From assembly GCF_010233585.1 (NCBI RefSeq), contig NZ_CP045997.1, positions 3,559,779 to 3,623,778 of the forward strand: a stretch of DNA of 64,000 bases, given 5' to 3'. The notes under the pieces are model-generated. The model searched no databases and was not told the origin of the DNA. It saw nothing but the letters and a program-made list of their open reading frames with translations. Made by a program: the position numbers and the translations under genes. Positions 35,917 to 44,590 of the stretch are shown in pieces; positions within the stretch are counted from its first letter, which is position 1; each line of letters begins with the position of its first letter. The DNA is from Spirosoma endbachense (GTDB lineage Bacteria; Bacteroidota; Bacteroidia; Cytophagales; Spirosomataceae).

Positions 35917-35948
35917 AGTTCTCAGCTTTCAGTTCTCAGTTTTCAGTT
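35917..35948. repeat. AGTTCTCAG/AGTTTTCAG simple repeat before lpxC-fabZ
   Basis: About 32 bases of imperfect 7-9 base units (AGTTCTCAGCTTTCAGTTCT and on) just upstream of the lpxC-fabZ start. It is the reverse-complement type of the repeat at 34495-34515, so the gene is bracketed by them. Confidence 0.55.
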
Positions 35949-36024
35949 GACTGAGCGCCCCGGCAGACCGGAACGCTTTACTGAACCCTAAAAACTCCAA
36001 ACCGCACCGGCGGCCCGGTGTAAA

Positions 36025-37053
36025 CTATTTTTCTGTTTTCTTTTCCAAATAAGTCAGTCGTCGTTCCAGGTCTGGTAAGCGCCTGAAAACGGCCAGTGAA
36101 CGCATGCTTTCTTTTAGTCCAAAAGCGGGAGAACTGTTGAGGGCCGTCCCTTCTTCATACACATTTTTACCGACGCCCGACTGTGCACCCACTTTAGTAC
36201 CATTGGCAATAGTGAGGTGGCCGGCAAAGCCCACCTGACCGGCAATTGTACAATTTTCGCCGATTTTCGTCGAGCCAGAAATGCCAGTTTGCGCGGCTAT
36301 TACCGTGTTTTTACCAATTTCAACATTGTGGCCAATCTGGATCAGGTTATCTAGTTTAACCCCTTGCCGGATAATGGTCGACCCCATTGTGGCACAGTCT
36401 ATTGTGGTATTGGAGCCCACATTGACAAAGTCCTCCAGAATGACATTGCCAAGCTGCGGGATGGTTTTATACGTACCATCGGGCTGGGGTGCAAAGCCAA
36501 ATCCTTCGCTGCCAATTACAGCGTTTGGATGAATAACGCAATACTGCCCGATAATGCAATTGTCCAGTATGCGAGCGCCAGTATGAATAATTGTATTATC
36601 GCCAATGCGGACATTATCGCCGATGTAGGCATGGGGATAAATCTTAACGTTGTGTCCAATGCGGCAGTTTCGCCCAACGTAAGAAAACGCTCCCCGGTAA
36701 ACCTGTTCACCAAACTGGGCACCATCACCGGCAAATGCGGGCTGCTCTACGCCAACGCGCGCAAAGCTCATTCGCTGGTGATACTCTTCAAGGAGACGCG
36801 TGAAGGCCGAGTACGAATTTTCGACAAAGATAAGCGCTGCCTCAACGGGTTTTCGAGGCTGAAACGAACGATCAACAATCACCGCCGATGCCTGCGTTGT
36901 GTAGAGATGCGGTTCGTATTTGAGGTTCGACAAAAACGAAATATCACCGGGCCGGCCTTCCTCTATTTTAGCTAATTTAGTAATGGCCAGTGTATCATTC
37001 CCGGCTACCTCACCTCCCAGTAACGTGGCAATCTGCTTGACTGTAAACTCCAT
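36025..37053 (-). CDS. lpxD: UDP-3-O-acylglucosamine N-acyltransferase LpxD
   Basis: I start at 37053 ('MEFTVKQIATLLGGEVAG'), the normal LpxD opening; the frame is open further up to 37188 but that stretch has no family sequence. The 342-residue product has the N-terminal uridine-binding domain ('EGRPGDISFLSN'). A long hexapeptide beta-helix follows ('GRNCRIGHNVKIYPHAYIGD'), with 'NAVIGSEGFGFAPQPDGTYK', and 'IQIGHNVEIGKN' holding the likely catalytic His. It adds the second acyl chain in lipid A synthesis. Confidence 0.95.
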   Translation of the reverse strand: MEFTVKQIATLLGGEVAGNDTLAITKLAKIEEGRPGDISFLSNLKYEPHLYTTQASAVIVDRSFQPRKPVEAALIFVENSYSAFTRLLEEYHQRMSFARVGVEQPAFAGDGAQFGEQVYRGAFSYVGRNCRIGHNVKIYPHAYIGDNVRIGDNTIIHTGARILDNCIIGQYCVIHPNAVIGSEGFGFAPQPDGTYKTIPQLGNVILEDFVNVGSNTTIDCATMGSTIIRQGVKLDNLIQIGHNVEIGKNTVIAAQTGISGSTKIGENCTIAGQVGFAGHLTIANGTKVGAQSGVGKNVYEEGTALNSSPAFGLKESMRSLAVFRRLPDLERRLTYLEKKTEK

Positions 37054-37231
37054 ATGCGTATGACGACCATCGCAAAACAGTCGCTTATGCCGACTATTTT
37101 GGGCGCTAAGGTAGGTAACAAATTGCACTTTTCGGATAAAATCCCCGGAAATAGTGTTGTGTGGTTGGGTAATTGGTGGATTCGGCAAACTGGCGATAGC
37201 ATGATCGGCCGTAAACTCCCCGGTTATCAGC

Positions 37232-38485
37232 TCATTTACCTACCCAGTTATCTATTTTCAGTTCTTTCGCCCAGCAAACATAATATCGGCGGACAATATT
37301 GGTTAGCACCCGAATATTTGACAGATCAGACGCATCGGCAATATCAATCACCTTCCCGGATTTAAGCTTTATGTTAATCCGGTCGCCGGAGGGCAGGTAA
37401 GCCGCATTCGTTGCCTGGCCCTCTACCAGAAAATACGATAGTTCTTCGTCTGGTAAACCCAATTGACGCAGTTGCTCTTCGAGTTCATTGAGCAATTCGC
37501 CCGCAAACGGTTCGGTTGAGAGCATAATTTTGAACAGACGCCGATCGAGCAGCATCTGACAAAGTGCCGACAATACAGAATCGTTGTGCAATGCCCATTG
37601 TTTAACGCATCCCCAGACATCGTAATCGTCTAATTGGGTAAAGGCTTCGATATAGGCCGGGCTTGCCAGAAAAGCATCGAGCGAAACGCTTTCGCGTAAG
37701 AACAACATGAACGTCTGGGGTGCAAAAACCGTCTCTCCCTGCCGGATAAGAAACCGGGCCCGACGCAGAATCTGAATCAGCATCGATTCGCAGCAAATGG
37801 ACGTTTTGTGCAGATAAACCTGCCAGTACATCAACCGTCGGGCGTTCAGAAAATTTTCGACGCTCAAAATACCTTTAGCTTCTACTACAAGCTGGTCATC
37901 AACCAAATCGAGCATCTTAATAATCCGCTCGGCACCAATGGCTCCTTCGGCCACGCCCGTATAATAACCGTCGCGGTTGAGGTAGTCCATACGGTCCATA
38001 TCCAGTTGACTCGAAATCAGTTGATGGAAAAATGGGCGTTCGTACGTTCCTTCAAACATGCTGATGGCCATTGTTAATCGGCCATTAAACTGCCGATTCA
38101 GTTCATGCATGAGCAGCAGCGAAATTTTTTCATGGTGTACGTCGTCGAGCAGACAACATTCCAGCACATGCGAAAACGGCCCATGGCCAATATCGTGAAG
38201 CAGAATAGCGATCTGTGCGGCCTCACATTCATCGTCGGACAAATAATGACCTTTCCCTTTGAGTGTCTGGGTAGCCTGCCCCATTAAGTGCATGGCACCC
38301 AGGGCATGGTGAAAACGGGTATGCAGTGCCCCCGGATACACATATTCCGACAATCCTAACTGTTTAATCCGGCGCAATCGCTGGAAAAATGGATGCTCTA
38401 CCAAATCGAACAACAAGTCGGTCGGGATGCTAATGAATCCATAAACCGGATCATTGAGTATTTTCTTCTTGTTATGCGCTGACAT
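37232..38485 (-). CDS. HD-domain phosphohydrolase (SAMHD1/dGTPase-like)
   Basis: A 417-residue protein with the HD metal site: 'HTRFHHALGAMHL' (His59 by position) and 'ILLHDIGHGPFSH' (His97-Asp98). 'DRMDYLNRDGYYTG' follows. This fits the family of HD proteins related to dNTP triphosphohydrolases, which is often found beside lpxD in Bacteroidota. The substrate cannot be told from the sequence. It begins 24 bases after a minus-strand flank, with lpxD 179 bases downstream, so the two may share a transcript. Confidence 0.9.
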   Translation of the reverse strand: MSAHNKKKILNDPVYGFISIPTDLLFDLVEHPFFQRLRRIKQLGLSEYVYPGALHTRFHHALGAMHLMGQATQTLKGKGHYLSDDECEAAQIAILLHDIGHGPFSHVLECCLLDDVHHEKISLLLMHELNRQFNGRLTMAISMFEGTYERPFFHQLISSQLDMDRMDYLNRDGYYTGVAEGAIGAERIIKMLDLVDDQLVVEAKGILSVENFLNARRLMYWQVYLHKTSICCESMLIQILRRARFLIRQGETVFAPQTFMLFLRESVSLDAFLASPAYIEAFTQLDDYDVWGCVKQWALHNDSVLSALCQMLLDRRLFKIMLSTEPFAGELLNELEEQLRQLGLPDEELSYFLVEGQATNAAYLPSGDRINIKLKSGKVIDIADASDLSNIRVLTNIVRRYYVCWAKELKIDNWVGK

Positions 38486-38612
38486 TCAGCAAAGATAGGC
38501 AGATGAGCGAACAGGATTGACAGGATTTTTTCACCATAATTAGCAACATACTGCAATTCTGTCGAAAAAATCGTAAATTTGCACCGCTGAATCTGAGTAA
38601 TCGATCAGCAAT

Positions 38613-38686
38613 GGGCTTGTAACTCAGTCGGTTAGAGTGCCTGACTCATAATCAGTAAGTCGCAGGTTCGAGCCCTGCCTGGCCCA
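38613..38686 (+). tRNA. tRNA with CAT anticodon (Met or Ile2)
   Basis: The cloverleaf can be traced: acceptor GGGCTTG / CTGGCCC, D-stem ACTC / GAGT, anticodon loop CTCATAA (anticodon CAT) and T-stem GCAGG / CCTGC with loop TTCGAGC. The acceptor has one T-T mismatch and one G-T pair, and the outer pair of the anticodon stem is C-T. CCA is not coded. CAT can mean elongator Met or lysidine-modified Ile2; I cannot decide between them. A terminator follows. Confidence 0.88.
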
Positions 38687-38721
38687 CAACTCGAAATTAT
38701 CAATCTCTTTCCGTCATCCCT

Positions 38722-38756
38722 AAAGCCCATTTCCAATTCGGATCATGGGCTTTTTT
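38722..38756 (+). terminator. Rho-independent terminator after the tRNA
   Basis: Nine-base stem AAAGCCCAT / ATGGGCTTT followed by a run of T (TTTTTT), 35 bases after the tRNA end. Confidence 0.8.
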
Positions 38757-38822
38757 GCGTCTTATATCGCCGGTTTGTCCTTTACTAATCCGCAGTACAC
38801 TCCTGAAGCTAACAGCTATTAC

Positions 38823-39032
38823 TCACTCCTGCTCAATTTCCGGGAGCAGATTCGGGTCGATACCCGTTTCTTCCTTAATTGCCTCCAGGTTTTCTTTTAG
38901 CTCTTCAATATGCATGGGAATACCATCACTAGGGTCAGGATAATGCACCTGATCGGATTCTGGTGTGCCCGAATTATCCGTTCCTATCGGCTTAGCTAAC
39001 TGCTCTTTATCGGTATCTACTTGCTTTTTCAT
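38823..39032 (-). CDS. Small acidic hypothetical protein
   Basis: A 69-residue open frame, hydrophilic and acidic, with 'PMHIEELKENLEAIKEETGIDPNLLPEIEQE' split around a helical C-terminus of about 25 residues. There is no leader or membrane helix. It lies between the tRNA and the HTH gene on the same strand as the latter (110 bases apart). Amino-acid make-up is protein-like, but I recognise no family, so the call is modest. Confidence 0.5.
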   Translation of the reverse strand: MKKQVDTDKEQLAKPIGTDNSGTPESDQVHYPDPSDGIPMHIEELKENLEAIKEETGIDPNLLPEIEQE

Positions 39033-39141
39033 AAGGATGATATCAGCGATTTAACTAATAAAGCAGAAAATTGAGTAGAAAGTTATGATCGTACAGCAAG
39101 TCGGTCAGTCTCTTGGAGTTATCCGTGCGGATTACCACACG

Positions 39142-39432
39142 TTAATGCTCACCCCGAATTTCGACATTGACAACTCCTGATTTATAAATATAGACCGAAG
39201 GTGCCAATTGTTCTTCCAGTCTACCCGTCAAGATATACTGAACCCGCAACATAGGATAGGCCTGCCATAGCGCCTTCAGGTGAACATCCTTCATCGATTC
39301 CACCCGGCCAATCATAATGTTATCGAGCGTGCCTTTGGCAATACCCGATGCCACGGCGACATCCTCGATGGAAACACCGATGCGTTTAAATTCTTTCCTC
39401 AGTCTGCTCCGAATTTCAGGATCACTTTTCAT
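39142..39432 (-). CDS. Small HTH (XRE-like) DNA-binding protein
   Basis: A 96-residue protein. Residues about 18-60 have a Cro/CI-like helix-turn-helix: 'VSIEDVAVASGIAKGTLDNIM', split at the turn, and then 'HLKALWQAYPMLRVQYILTG', a common end of such domains. The C-terminal 25 residues are beta-like ('SVYIYKSGVVNVEIRGEH'). It probably represses its own promoter: the region just upstream (39480-39566) is full of inverted repeats. A divergent small transcript unit lies on the other side. Confidence 0.78.
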   Translation of the reverse strand: MKSDPEIRSRLRKEFKRIGVSIEDVAVASGIAKGTLDNIMIGRVESMKDVHLKALWQAYPMLRVQYILTGRLEEQLAPSVYIYKSGVVNVEIRGEH

Positions 39433-39479
39433 GCTCGCAACCGGTTGAGTCGGACTAGCTGTGTAGTCGTTGCCTAAGA

Positions 39480-39566
39480 ATTACGCAAATCTAACAAAAA
39501 GAATTTGGTTTATTTGTTAGAATCGCGTAATTTTCGTCTATAATAATTGTTACAACTAACAATTAT
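39480..39566. promoter_or_regulatory. Nested inverted repeats, probable operator region of the HTH gene
   Basis: ATTACGC (39480-39486) pairs with GCGTAAT (39525-39531). Inside it, CTAACAAA (39491-39498) pairs with TTTGTTAG (39513-39520). Next to it, ATAATTGTTA (39543-39552) pairs with TAACAATTAT (39557-39566). The motif CTAAC/GTTAG recurs several times. On the minus strand, TAGATTTG (39493 down to 39486) matches a TAnnTTTG -7 box and overlaps the inner repeat, so binding there would block the HTH gene's promoter. Confidence 0.6.
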
Positions 39567-39627
39567 TTACTCTTTCATTCTAACTGGAGTCGGTTGATCG
39601 TATTAGTATCCTCAAAACAACAGCCCT

Positions 39628-39879
39628 ATGCATCACTACGTGGAGCAATTTCATGCGATTAATGGACTGGTATCGGGCCGGATTGATGTTACCGAGTGCA
39701 GAGCCCCTATGCGGAAATCCATTACAAATCGGATTAAGACCGAAAGTTTGCCGGACTACAGGATCAGATTAGTCAAGGGAGTTGAGGCCAAGCGCTGCTT
39801 TCCCCCTATCCTTAAGCAGAGTTCCGGGACAACAAATCATCGGATGCCCTCTGCACGACATTCAACGAACCCAGGGTAG
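39628..39879 (+). CDS. Small open frame or small RNA unit divergent from the HTH gene
   Basis: An 83-residue frame, basic, with several Cys, His and Pro residues and no recognisable motif. It starts 61 bases after the operator-like repeats and ends 16 bases before a hairpin terminator. This gives a complete transcription unit whether or not the protein is made. A regulatory RNA is a fair alternative. Confidence 0.4.
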   Translation: MHHYVEQFHAINGLVSGRIDVTECRAPMRKSITNRIKTESLPDYRIRLVKGVEAKRCFPPILKQSSGTTNHRMPSARHSTNPG

Positions 39880-39895
39880 GCTACAACTGATCTAA

Positions 39896-39927
39896 GAAGG
39901 CTTATTCATCGATATGGATAAGCCTTC
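39896..39927 (+). terminator. Hairpin after the small divergent unit
   Basis: Ten-base perfect arms GAAGGCTTAT / ATAAGCCTTC with a 12-base loop, followed by ATTTTGG. It suits the plus-strand unit at 39628. The following stretch, 39928-40272, holds no gene that I can see, only a weak 7-base hairpin at 40207-40246 that may serve the next minus-strand gene. Confidence 0.6.
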
Positions 39928-40272
39928 ATTTTGGCCTATCTACATTATTTTCCTAAGTAGCCTGCCAATCACGACAACCGGAGGTATAAGCTGGTGTTTG
40001 TATAGGAATGTTAGGTACAGAGATGTGCCTTACGAAGCCGCGTGGCGCGGCAATATTCTGATGCTATTATTAGCTAGCCTATTCAATCCGTAGTAGCACA
40101 CAGATAATGAATCTCTACTTTTCTTTTACGTTACTGTATTCCTTGTCAATTACTTTTTACAACCCGCCCACCTTTTTTATTATTGATGGCAATTGCTGTA
40201 TGTGTAAGGTTACCCGTAGAGTGGCACCGTGCGATGAGTAGGGGTAACTGTATTAAACCCATTAGATCGAGA

Positions 40273-40851
40273 TTACGAATTGGGTTTGTTTACACCCAGG
40301 TTTTCACGGGCATATTTTTCAGGATGATCAATAATATCGACGATCAGCGTTGCCAGGCTTTTCTGGGAAATGACCGAACCTTTCTCAGGTTCGCCTTTTC
40401 GGGTAGTTTCGTAATCCACTTCATCCGCACTGGTAAACCAGGTTGGGCGTAAAATCGTGTAGTCAAGGCCTGAAGCTTCAAACACATCGGCCCCTTTGCG
40501 GTAAGGTGTCAAAACGGGTCTTAAGGGCGTATCATAAATACCAATCGAGCTGATGAAGATGACTTTTTTGACCCATTCTTCATGCATGGCCTTTACTATG
40601 TTTTTGGTCATTGCTGCCAGATCGCCTGCCAGATTCACATACACGATATCCTGACCGGAAATAGCTTTTTTTAGCTGGTTATACTCCAGTACATTGCCTT
40701 CAATGACGCGATAGCTGGAAACATCCCTGCTCCCTAATCGGCGGGCATTTCGTAGAAACAATGTCAGGTTGATATCCTCTTTTTTTGCTAACAGATCAAT
40801 AACCTGTTTCGCGATCGTACCACTCGCACCCAGAATAATTACGTTTTTCAT
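40273..40851 (-). CDS. NAD(P)-binding (NmrA/SDR-like) protein
   Basis: I start at 40851 ('MKNVIILGASGTIAKQVIDLL'), which opens directly on the Rossmann glycine motif; the upstream extension to 40893 lies in a hairpin. The 192-residue product has 'YVNLAGDLAAM', 'VIFISSIGIYDTPL' and 'LDYTILRPTWF', typical of short atypical SDR/NmrA proteins that bind NAD(P) and act as reductases or sensors. It lies downstream of the alcohol dehydrogenase gene but is separated from it by a strong hairpin. Confidence 0.85.
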   Translation of the reverse strand: MKNVIILGASGTIAKQVIDLLAKKEDINLTLFLRNARRLGSRDVSSYRVIEGNVLEYNQLKKAISGQDIVYVNLAGDLAAMTKNIVKAMHEEWVKKVIFISSIGIYDTPLRPVLTPYRKGADVFEASGLDYTILRPTWFTSADEVDYETTRKGEPEKGSVISQKSLATLIVDIIDHPEKYARENLGVNKPNS

Positions 40852-40866
40852 TGTCAACTCGTTAAT

Positions 40867-40923
40867 CTGTAAAATCAATAAAAGCTGCCTCACCGGGTGA
40901 AGCAGCTTTTATTGATTTTACAG
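40867..40923 (-). terminator. 22-base perfect hairpin overlapping the alcohol dehydrogenase stop
   Basis: Arms 40867-40888 and 40902-40923 are perfect reverse complements, and TCACC/GGTGA extends the stem past one mismatch. The upper arm covers the stop codon (40918-40920) of the gene at 40918-41961. In the minus direction it ends just before the next gene, so it is best read as that gene's terminator. Confidence 0.65.
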
Positions 40924-41961
40924 CGACGCCATGTCGATCACAAACCGGTATCGGACGTCCCCTTTCAGCATACGGTCGTAAGCCGGGTGTATGTCTTCGA
41001 TATTAATCAGTTCAATGTCGGATACGATATTGTTTTCAGCGCAGAAATCCAGCATTTCCTGTGTTTCTGCAATGCCACCAATACTTGATCCTGCGATGCT
41101 TTTTCGACCGGGAATCAGGCTGAATGCCAACAGGGCAGACGGGGTTGGAGGAGCGCCGACGCAAATGTGTACACCGTCGGTTTTCAGCAGAGCGAGATAC
41201 TGATTGTAGTCGTGCTCAGCCGAAACACTATCCAGAATAAAATCGAAATAACCCGTTACAGATTCCAGTTGGGCCGGGTCGCTGGTAACGATAAAATTGT
41301 GAGCACCCAGCTTTCGGGCGTCTGCTTCTTTTTGGGGTGAGGTACTCAGAACGGTCACCTCCGCACCGAACGCCACACCGAATTTTATCCCCATATGTCC
41401 AAGGCCACCCAAGCCCAGAACGGCCAGTTTATGCCCTTTGCCTACCTTCCAGTGCCGGAGGGGAGAGTACGTCGTGATACCCGCACAAAGTAGTGGGGCC
41501 GCGGCCGCCAAATCCAGCGTTTCAGCAATGTGGAGTACGAAATCTTCGTGTACCACAATGGTATTCGAGTAGCCTCCGTAGGTAGGCGTTTTCTTATCCT
41601 GCTCCAGACTGTTGTAGGTGAGCGTATTACCGTTGGTGCAATACTGCTCCAATCCGTGCTGGCAATTAGCGCAGACACGGCATGAATCGACCATGCAGCC
41701 GGTACCTGCCAGATCGCCAACTTTAAATTTAGTCACCTGGTTGCCGACCGCTACTACCCGGCCTACAATCTCGTGTCCGGGAACCATCGGAAAAATGCCA
41801 CCGCCCCACTCATCCCGTATCTGGTGAAGGTCAGAATGACAAACACCACAATGCGTAATATCAAATTGAACATCGTGTGCACCAACGTCACGTCGGTCTA
41901 AATTCCAGGGTGCCAATTGGGTATCTTTAGTTTGAGCGGCATAGCCTTTTGCAGCTATCAT
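40918..41961 (-). CDS. Zinc-dependent alcohol dehydrogenase (cinnamyl/YahK type)
   Basis: A 347-residue medium-chain dehydrogenase. The catalytic zinc site is 'CGVCHSDLHQI' plus 'PGHEIVGRV', the structural zinc site is the four-Cys stretch 'CRVCANCQHGLEQYC', and the cofactor motif is 'GLGGLGHMGIK'. These match NADP-dependent aldehyde reductases such as YahK. It likely reduces aldehydes to alcohols in the cytoplasm. It sits in an oxidoreductase-rich accessory region near remnants of other genes. Confidence 0.93.
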   Translation of the reverse strand: MIAAKGYAAQTKDTQLAPWNLDRRDVGAHDVQFDITHCGVCHSDLHQIRDEWGGGIFPMVPGHEIVGRVVAVGNQVTKFKVGDLAGTGCMVDSCRVCANCQHGLEQYCTNGNTLTYNSLEQDKKTPTYGGYSNTIVVHEDFVLHIAETLDLAAAAPLLCAGITTYSPLRHWKVGKGHKLAVLGLGGLGHMGIKFGVAFGAEVTVLSTSPQKEADARKLGAHNFIVTSDPAQLESVTGYFDFILDSVSAEHDYNQYLALLKTDGVHICVGAPPTPSALLAFSLIPGRKSIAGSSIGGIAETQEMLDFCAENNIVSDIELINIEDIHPAYDRMLKGDVRYRFVIDMASL

Positions 41962-42034
41962 ACTTGTCGGTTAGTTAGTTAATAAAAAACGTTAGGTAAG
42001 CGGAGAATCAAATTTTTCACTGCGCAGCCAATCC

Positions 42035-42171
42035 CTATTCCTTCACAACCTCATTCAGGCATGTTAACGCCGTCAGGGTGCGCGGATAGCCTACGTAGGG
42101 CGGTAATTTCTCGTGGTTCCGGTTGGCCGCTTCGGTTATGGTTGTTACAGGTCGGGTGGTATTTTGCTAGG
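42035..42171 (-). pseudogene. Remnant of a carboxymuconolactone decarboxylase-family gene
   Basis: On the minus strand a frame of about 45 codons reads 'TTITEAANRNHEKLPPYVGY' and then 'PRTLTALTCLNEVVKE' before a stop at 42035-42037. This is the C-terminal pattern of CMD-family proteins ('YAGFPRA..AL....EV'). A stop lies in frame just upstream, and no 5' half is found. It lies next to a cupin gene, a usual CMD partner, so an older CMD-cupin pair has probably decayed. Confidence 0.65.
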
Positions 42172-42216
42172 TTTCAGGTTCCATAAACGCTAGTTTTTAC
42201 GGTTTGCCAGAGCGGT

Positions 42217-42630
42217 TTATGGCTGATAGCTGTTGTATTCTTCATCTGTCACCGGTTCCACCCAATCTGCAGCACCTAATTGCGAATTGGGACCGATGGC
42301 AATGTGCGTAAATTCGCTGTCAGGTGTAGCCCCATGCCAGTGTATCAGATTCGGAAGGATTTGTACTACATCGCCTTTGCGAAGCAACTGTATGGGCTTG
42401 CCTTTTTCCTGGTAATAGCCTTCCCCATCGGTACAAATCAGGATTTGACCGCCTTTATGGCTGTGCCAGTTGTTTCGACAACCCGGCTCAAAAACGACGT
42501 TGCCCACAGTGGTATTGAACACAGAATTGTTCGAAACCAGCATGTTCAGCCAGGCCGTTCCCGTGAAGTATTCAGACGGCACTTTTTCGCCTTTCGTAAA
42601 AATGGCGTTTTGATTTTCTGTGGTATTCAT
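42217..42630 (-). CDS. Cupin-domain protein
   Basis: A 137-residue single cupin: 'FEPGCRNNWHSHKGGQIL' and 'GDVVQILPNLIHWHGATPD' hold the two conserved metal-binding motifs (two His before 'GGQ', and later His). It resembles the cupins that pair or fuse with CMD proteins and take part in cyanohydrin or aromatic breakdown. The adjacent CMD gene is only a remnant, so its present role is open. Confidence 0.88.
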   Translation of the reverse strand: MNTTENQNAIFTKGEKVPSEYFTGTAWLNMLVSNNSVFNTTVGNVVFEPGCRNNWHSHKGGQILICTDGEGYYQEKGKPIQLLRKGDVVQILPNLIHWHGATPDSEFTHIAIGPNSQLGAADWVEPVTDEEYNSYQP

Positions 42631-42738
42631 AGGTCTTTCCTGTTTTGCAGGTATAAACAGCGGACAAATTGAAACAGAAATCCATTGTAGCGAACAAAGG
42701 ATTTCAAACAGAAATGCATCCGTTTAGCTCATATCGGC

Positions 42739-43494
42739 CTACGACTTCTGGCTGGTAGGTCGGAACAGAATCTCGTTAATGTCCACGTCCTCGGGCTGAC
42801 TGATGGCAAAAGCGACTGCCCTTGCAAACGAATCGGCCGGAATAGCATACTGCTCGTAAAATGCGTTGATGTTTTGGGCCGTCTCTTCGTCGGTGATGGT
42901 GTTGGGTAGTTCGGTCGCAACTGCACCCGGCGAGATGATGGTTGAGCGGACGTTGTACGGTTTTACTTCCTGACGAAGCCCTTCCGATATGGCCCGCACA
43001 GCATATTTGGTAGCGGAATAAACGACACTCCCCGGACCAACCCGATGGCCGGCTACGGAGGATACATTGATGATATGGCCTGCCTTCTGGGCCTTCATGT
43101 GCGGCAGTACGGCAGCAATTCCGTAGAGAACACCCTTAATGTTGACATCGATCATCTGGTTCCACTCGTCGATCTTGAGTTTCTCCAGCAGGGATTGCGG
43201 CATCAGGCCCGCATTGTTGATCATTACGTCGATACGCCCGTAGGTCTGAATGGCGATATCGACCAGTTTCTTCACCTGCTCGTAGTCGGTAACGTCGGTT
43301 TCCAGCGCCAGGGCCTTGCCACCGGCAGTTGTCAGTTCATCGGCCAACGATTGGATACGGCCAGTGCGCCGGGCACCTAGCACGACAATGGCACCTTCTT
43401 TCGATAAAAGTCTGGCTGCTGCTTCGCCCAGACCGCTGCTAGCTCCAGTGATGACGATCACCTTGCCTTCTATATTATTGCTATTATTGCTCAT
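42739..43494 (-). CDS. Short-chain dehydrogenase/reductase
   Basis: A 251-residue classical SDR: cofactor motif '[15 protein letters not shown]', 'NNAGL', catalytic Ser in 'NVSSVAGHR', and 'YSATKYAV' with the Tyr-x3-Lys pair. It most likely uses NADP for oxidation or reduction of a small carbonyl or alcohol. Substrate unknown. It lies 108 bases from the cupin gene on the same strand. Confidence 0.93.
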   Translation of the reverse strand: MSNNSNNIEGKVIVITGASSGLGEAAARLLSKEGAIVVLGARRTGRIQSLADELTTAGGKALALETDVTDYEQVKKLVDIAIQTYGRIDVMINNAGLMPQSLLEKLKIDEWNQMIDVNIKGVLYGIAAVLPHMKAQKAGHIINVSSVAGHRVGPGSVVYSATKYAVRAISEGLRQEVKPYNVRSTIISPGAVATELPNTITDEETAQNINAFYEQYAIPADSFARAVAFAISQPEDVDINEILFRPTSQKS

Positions 43495-43616
43495 GGTTTG
43501 GCTACGTTTGCCGTAACGGCTTTAACGTTTAGTTGAGTACTTGAGTAAACCCAGGACAAAACTAGCATAGCCCATTCATGTGCGGGTAAAGATTATCAAA
43601 CCAAAACTTAAGAATT

Positions 43617-44495
43617 TCAAACAACTTGCACACGCAATGCTCCGGGAGCTGTTCCGGTCATTTTTTTGAAGAAATTATTAAAATAAGTGGTATAGTCGAA
43701 GCCCAGCCCATAAGCAATGTCGGCAATGCTCCAGTCGGTATGGTGTAACAGGGCTTTGGCTTCGCTGATAATTCGTTCGGCAATATGGGCGGTCGTTGGC
43801 CTGCCGGTAACCTCTTTAACCGAACGATTGAGATGATTAACGTGTACAGCCAGCGTATTCGCGAAATCCTGTGCCGTTTTCAATTGCAACGGACGTTCGA
43901 TACTTTCAATGGGAAACTGCCTTTCCAGTAGTTCAAGAAACAAGGAGACAATCCGTTCTGCCGCATTTTTGTGTTTAGAAAAGTTTTCTGAAGGTTGCAA
44001 TTTTAGCGCTTCATGAATAAGCAAATTGATGTAGTTCCGAATGAGATCATTTTTAAAGACATAGTCAGTGTCTTGTTCTACGATCATCTTCTGATATATC
44101 GTAGCGATAAAGTCCTTATGTTCAGAGCTTAACGAAAAAATAGGCGTTCCGTCTATTCTGAATAAGGGCGATTCCTGAAGGCTTTCCGAGCGGTCATGCC
44201 CTTTTAAAAAATTTTCCGTAAAGAGACAGGCGTAGCCGTTATACGATGGTGAAACGATTTCCCAGGAATACGGGATATGGGGATTCCCAAAAAACAAAAC
44301 GCTGCCGTCGGTTTCAAAGCTCCGGTCCGCATAATGAATAATGTTCTTACCGGTGTTCAGACAAATTTTGTAAAAGTCTTTCCGATTGTAATTGCGAACA
44401 ATATTACTCTCGCTCTTTATTTCGTATACCTTAAACCCTTTGAGTTTAAGGTCAGCATTGAAATCAGAACCAGGGGCAGCACCAGGATTATCCAT
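43617..44495 (-). CDS. AraC-family transcription regulator
   Basis: A 292-residue regulator. The N-terminal part is an AraC-type cupin-like sensor ('ILFFGNPHIPYSWEI' type motif, here 'VLFFGNPHIPYSWEI'). The C-terminal 100 residues form the double helix-turn-helix: 'HVNHLNRSVKEVTGRPTTAHI' (split) and 'TDWSIADIAYGLGFDYTTYFNNFFKKMTG' (split). It points the same way as the SDR gene and probably controls one of its oxidoreductase neighbours. Confidence 0.92.
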   Translation of the reverse strand: MDNPGAAPGSDFNADLKLKGFKVYEIKSESNIVRNYNRKDFYKICLNTGKNIIHYADRSFETDGSVLFFGNPHIPYSWEIVSPSYNGYACLFTENFLKGHDRSESLQESPLFRIDGTPIFSLSSEHKDFIATIYQKMIVEQDTDYVFKNDLIRNYINLLIHEALKLQPSENFSKHKNAAERIVSLFLELLERQFPIESIERPLQLKTAQDFANTLAVHVNHLNRSVKEVTGRPTTAHIAERIISEAKALLHHTDWSIADIAYGLGFDYTTYFNNFFKKMTGTAPGALRVQVV

Positions 44496-44590
44496 GCTGC
44501 AAAGTTAATAAATTCAAACGTTGAGTTGATAGGCTATGAATAACATACCTGGCTTGAGAAACGATCGAACCAGATGATTCTAAACACCGT

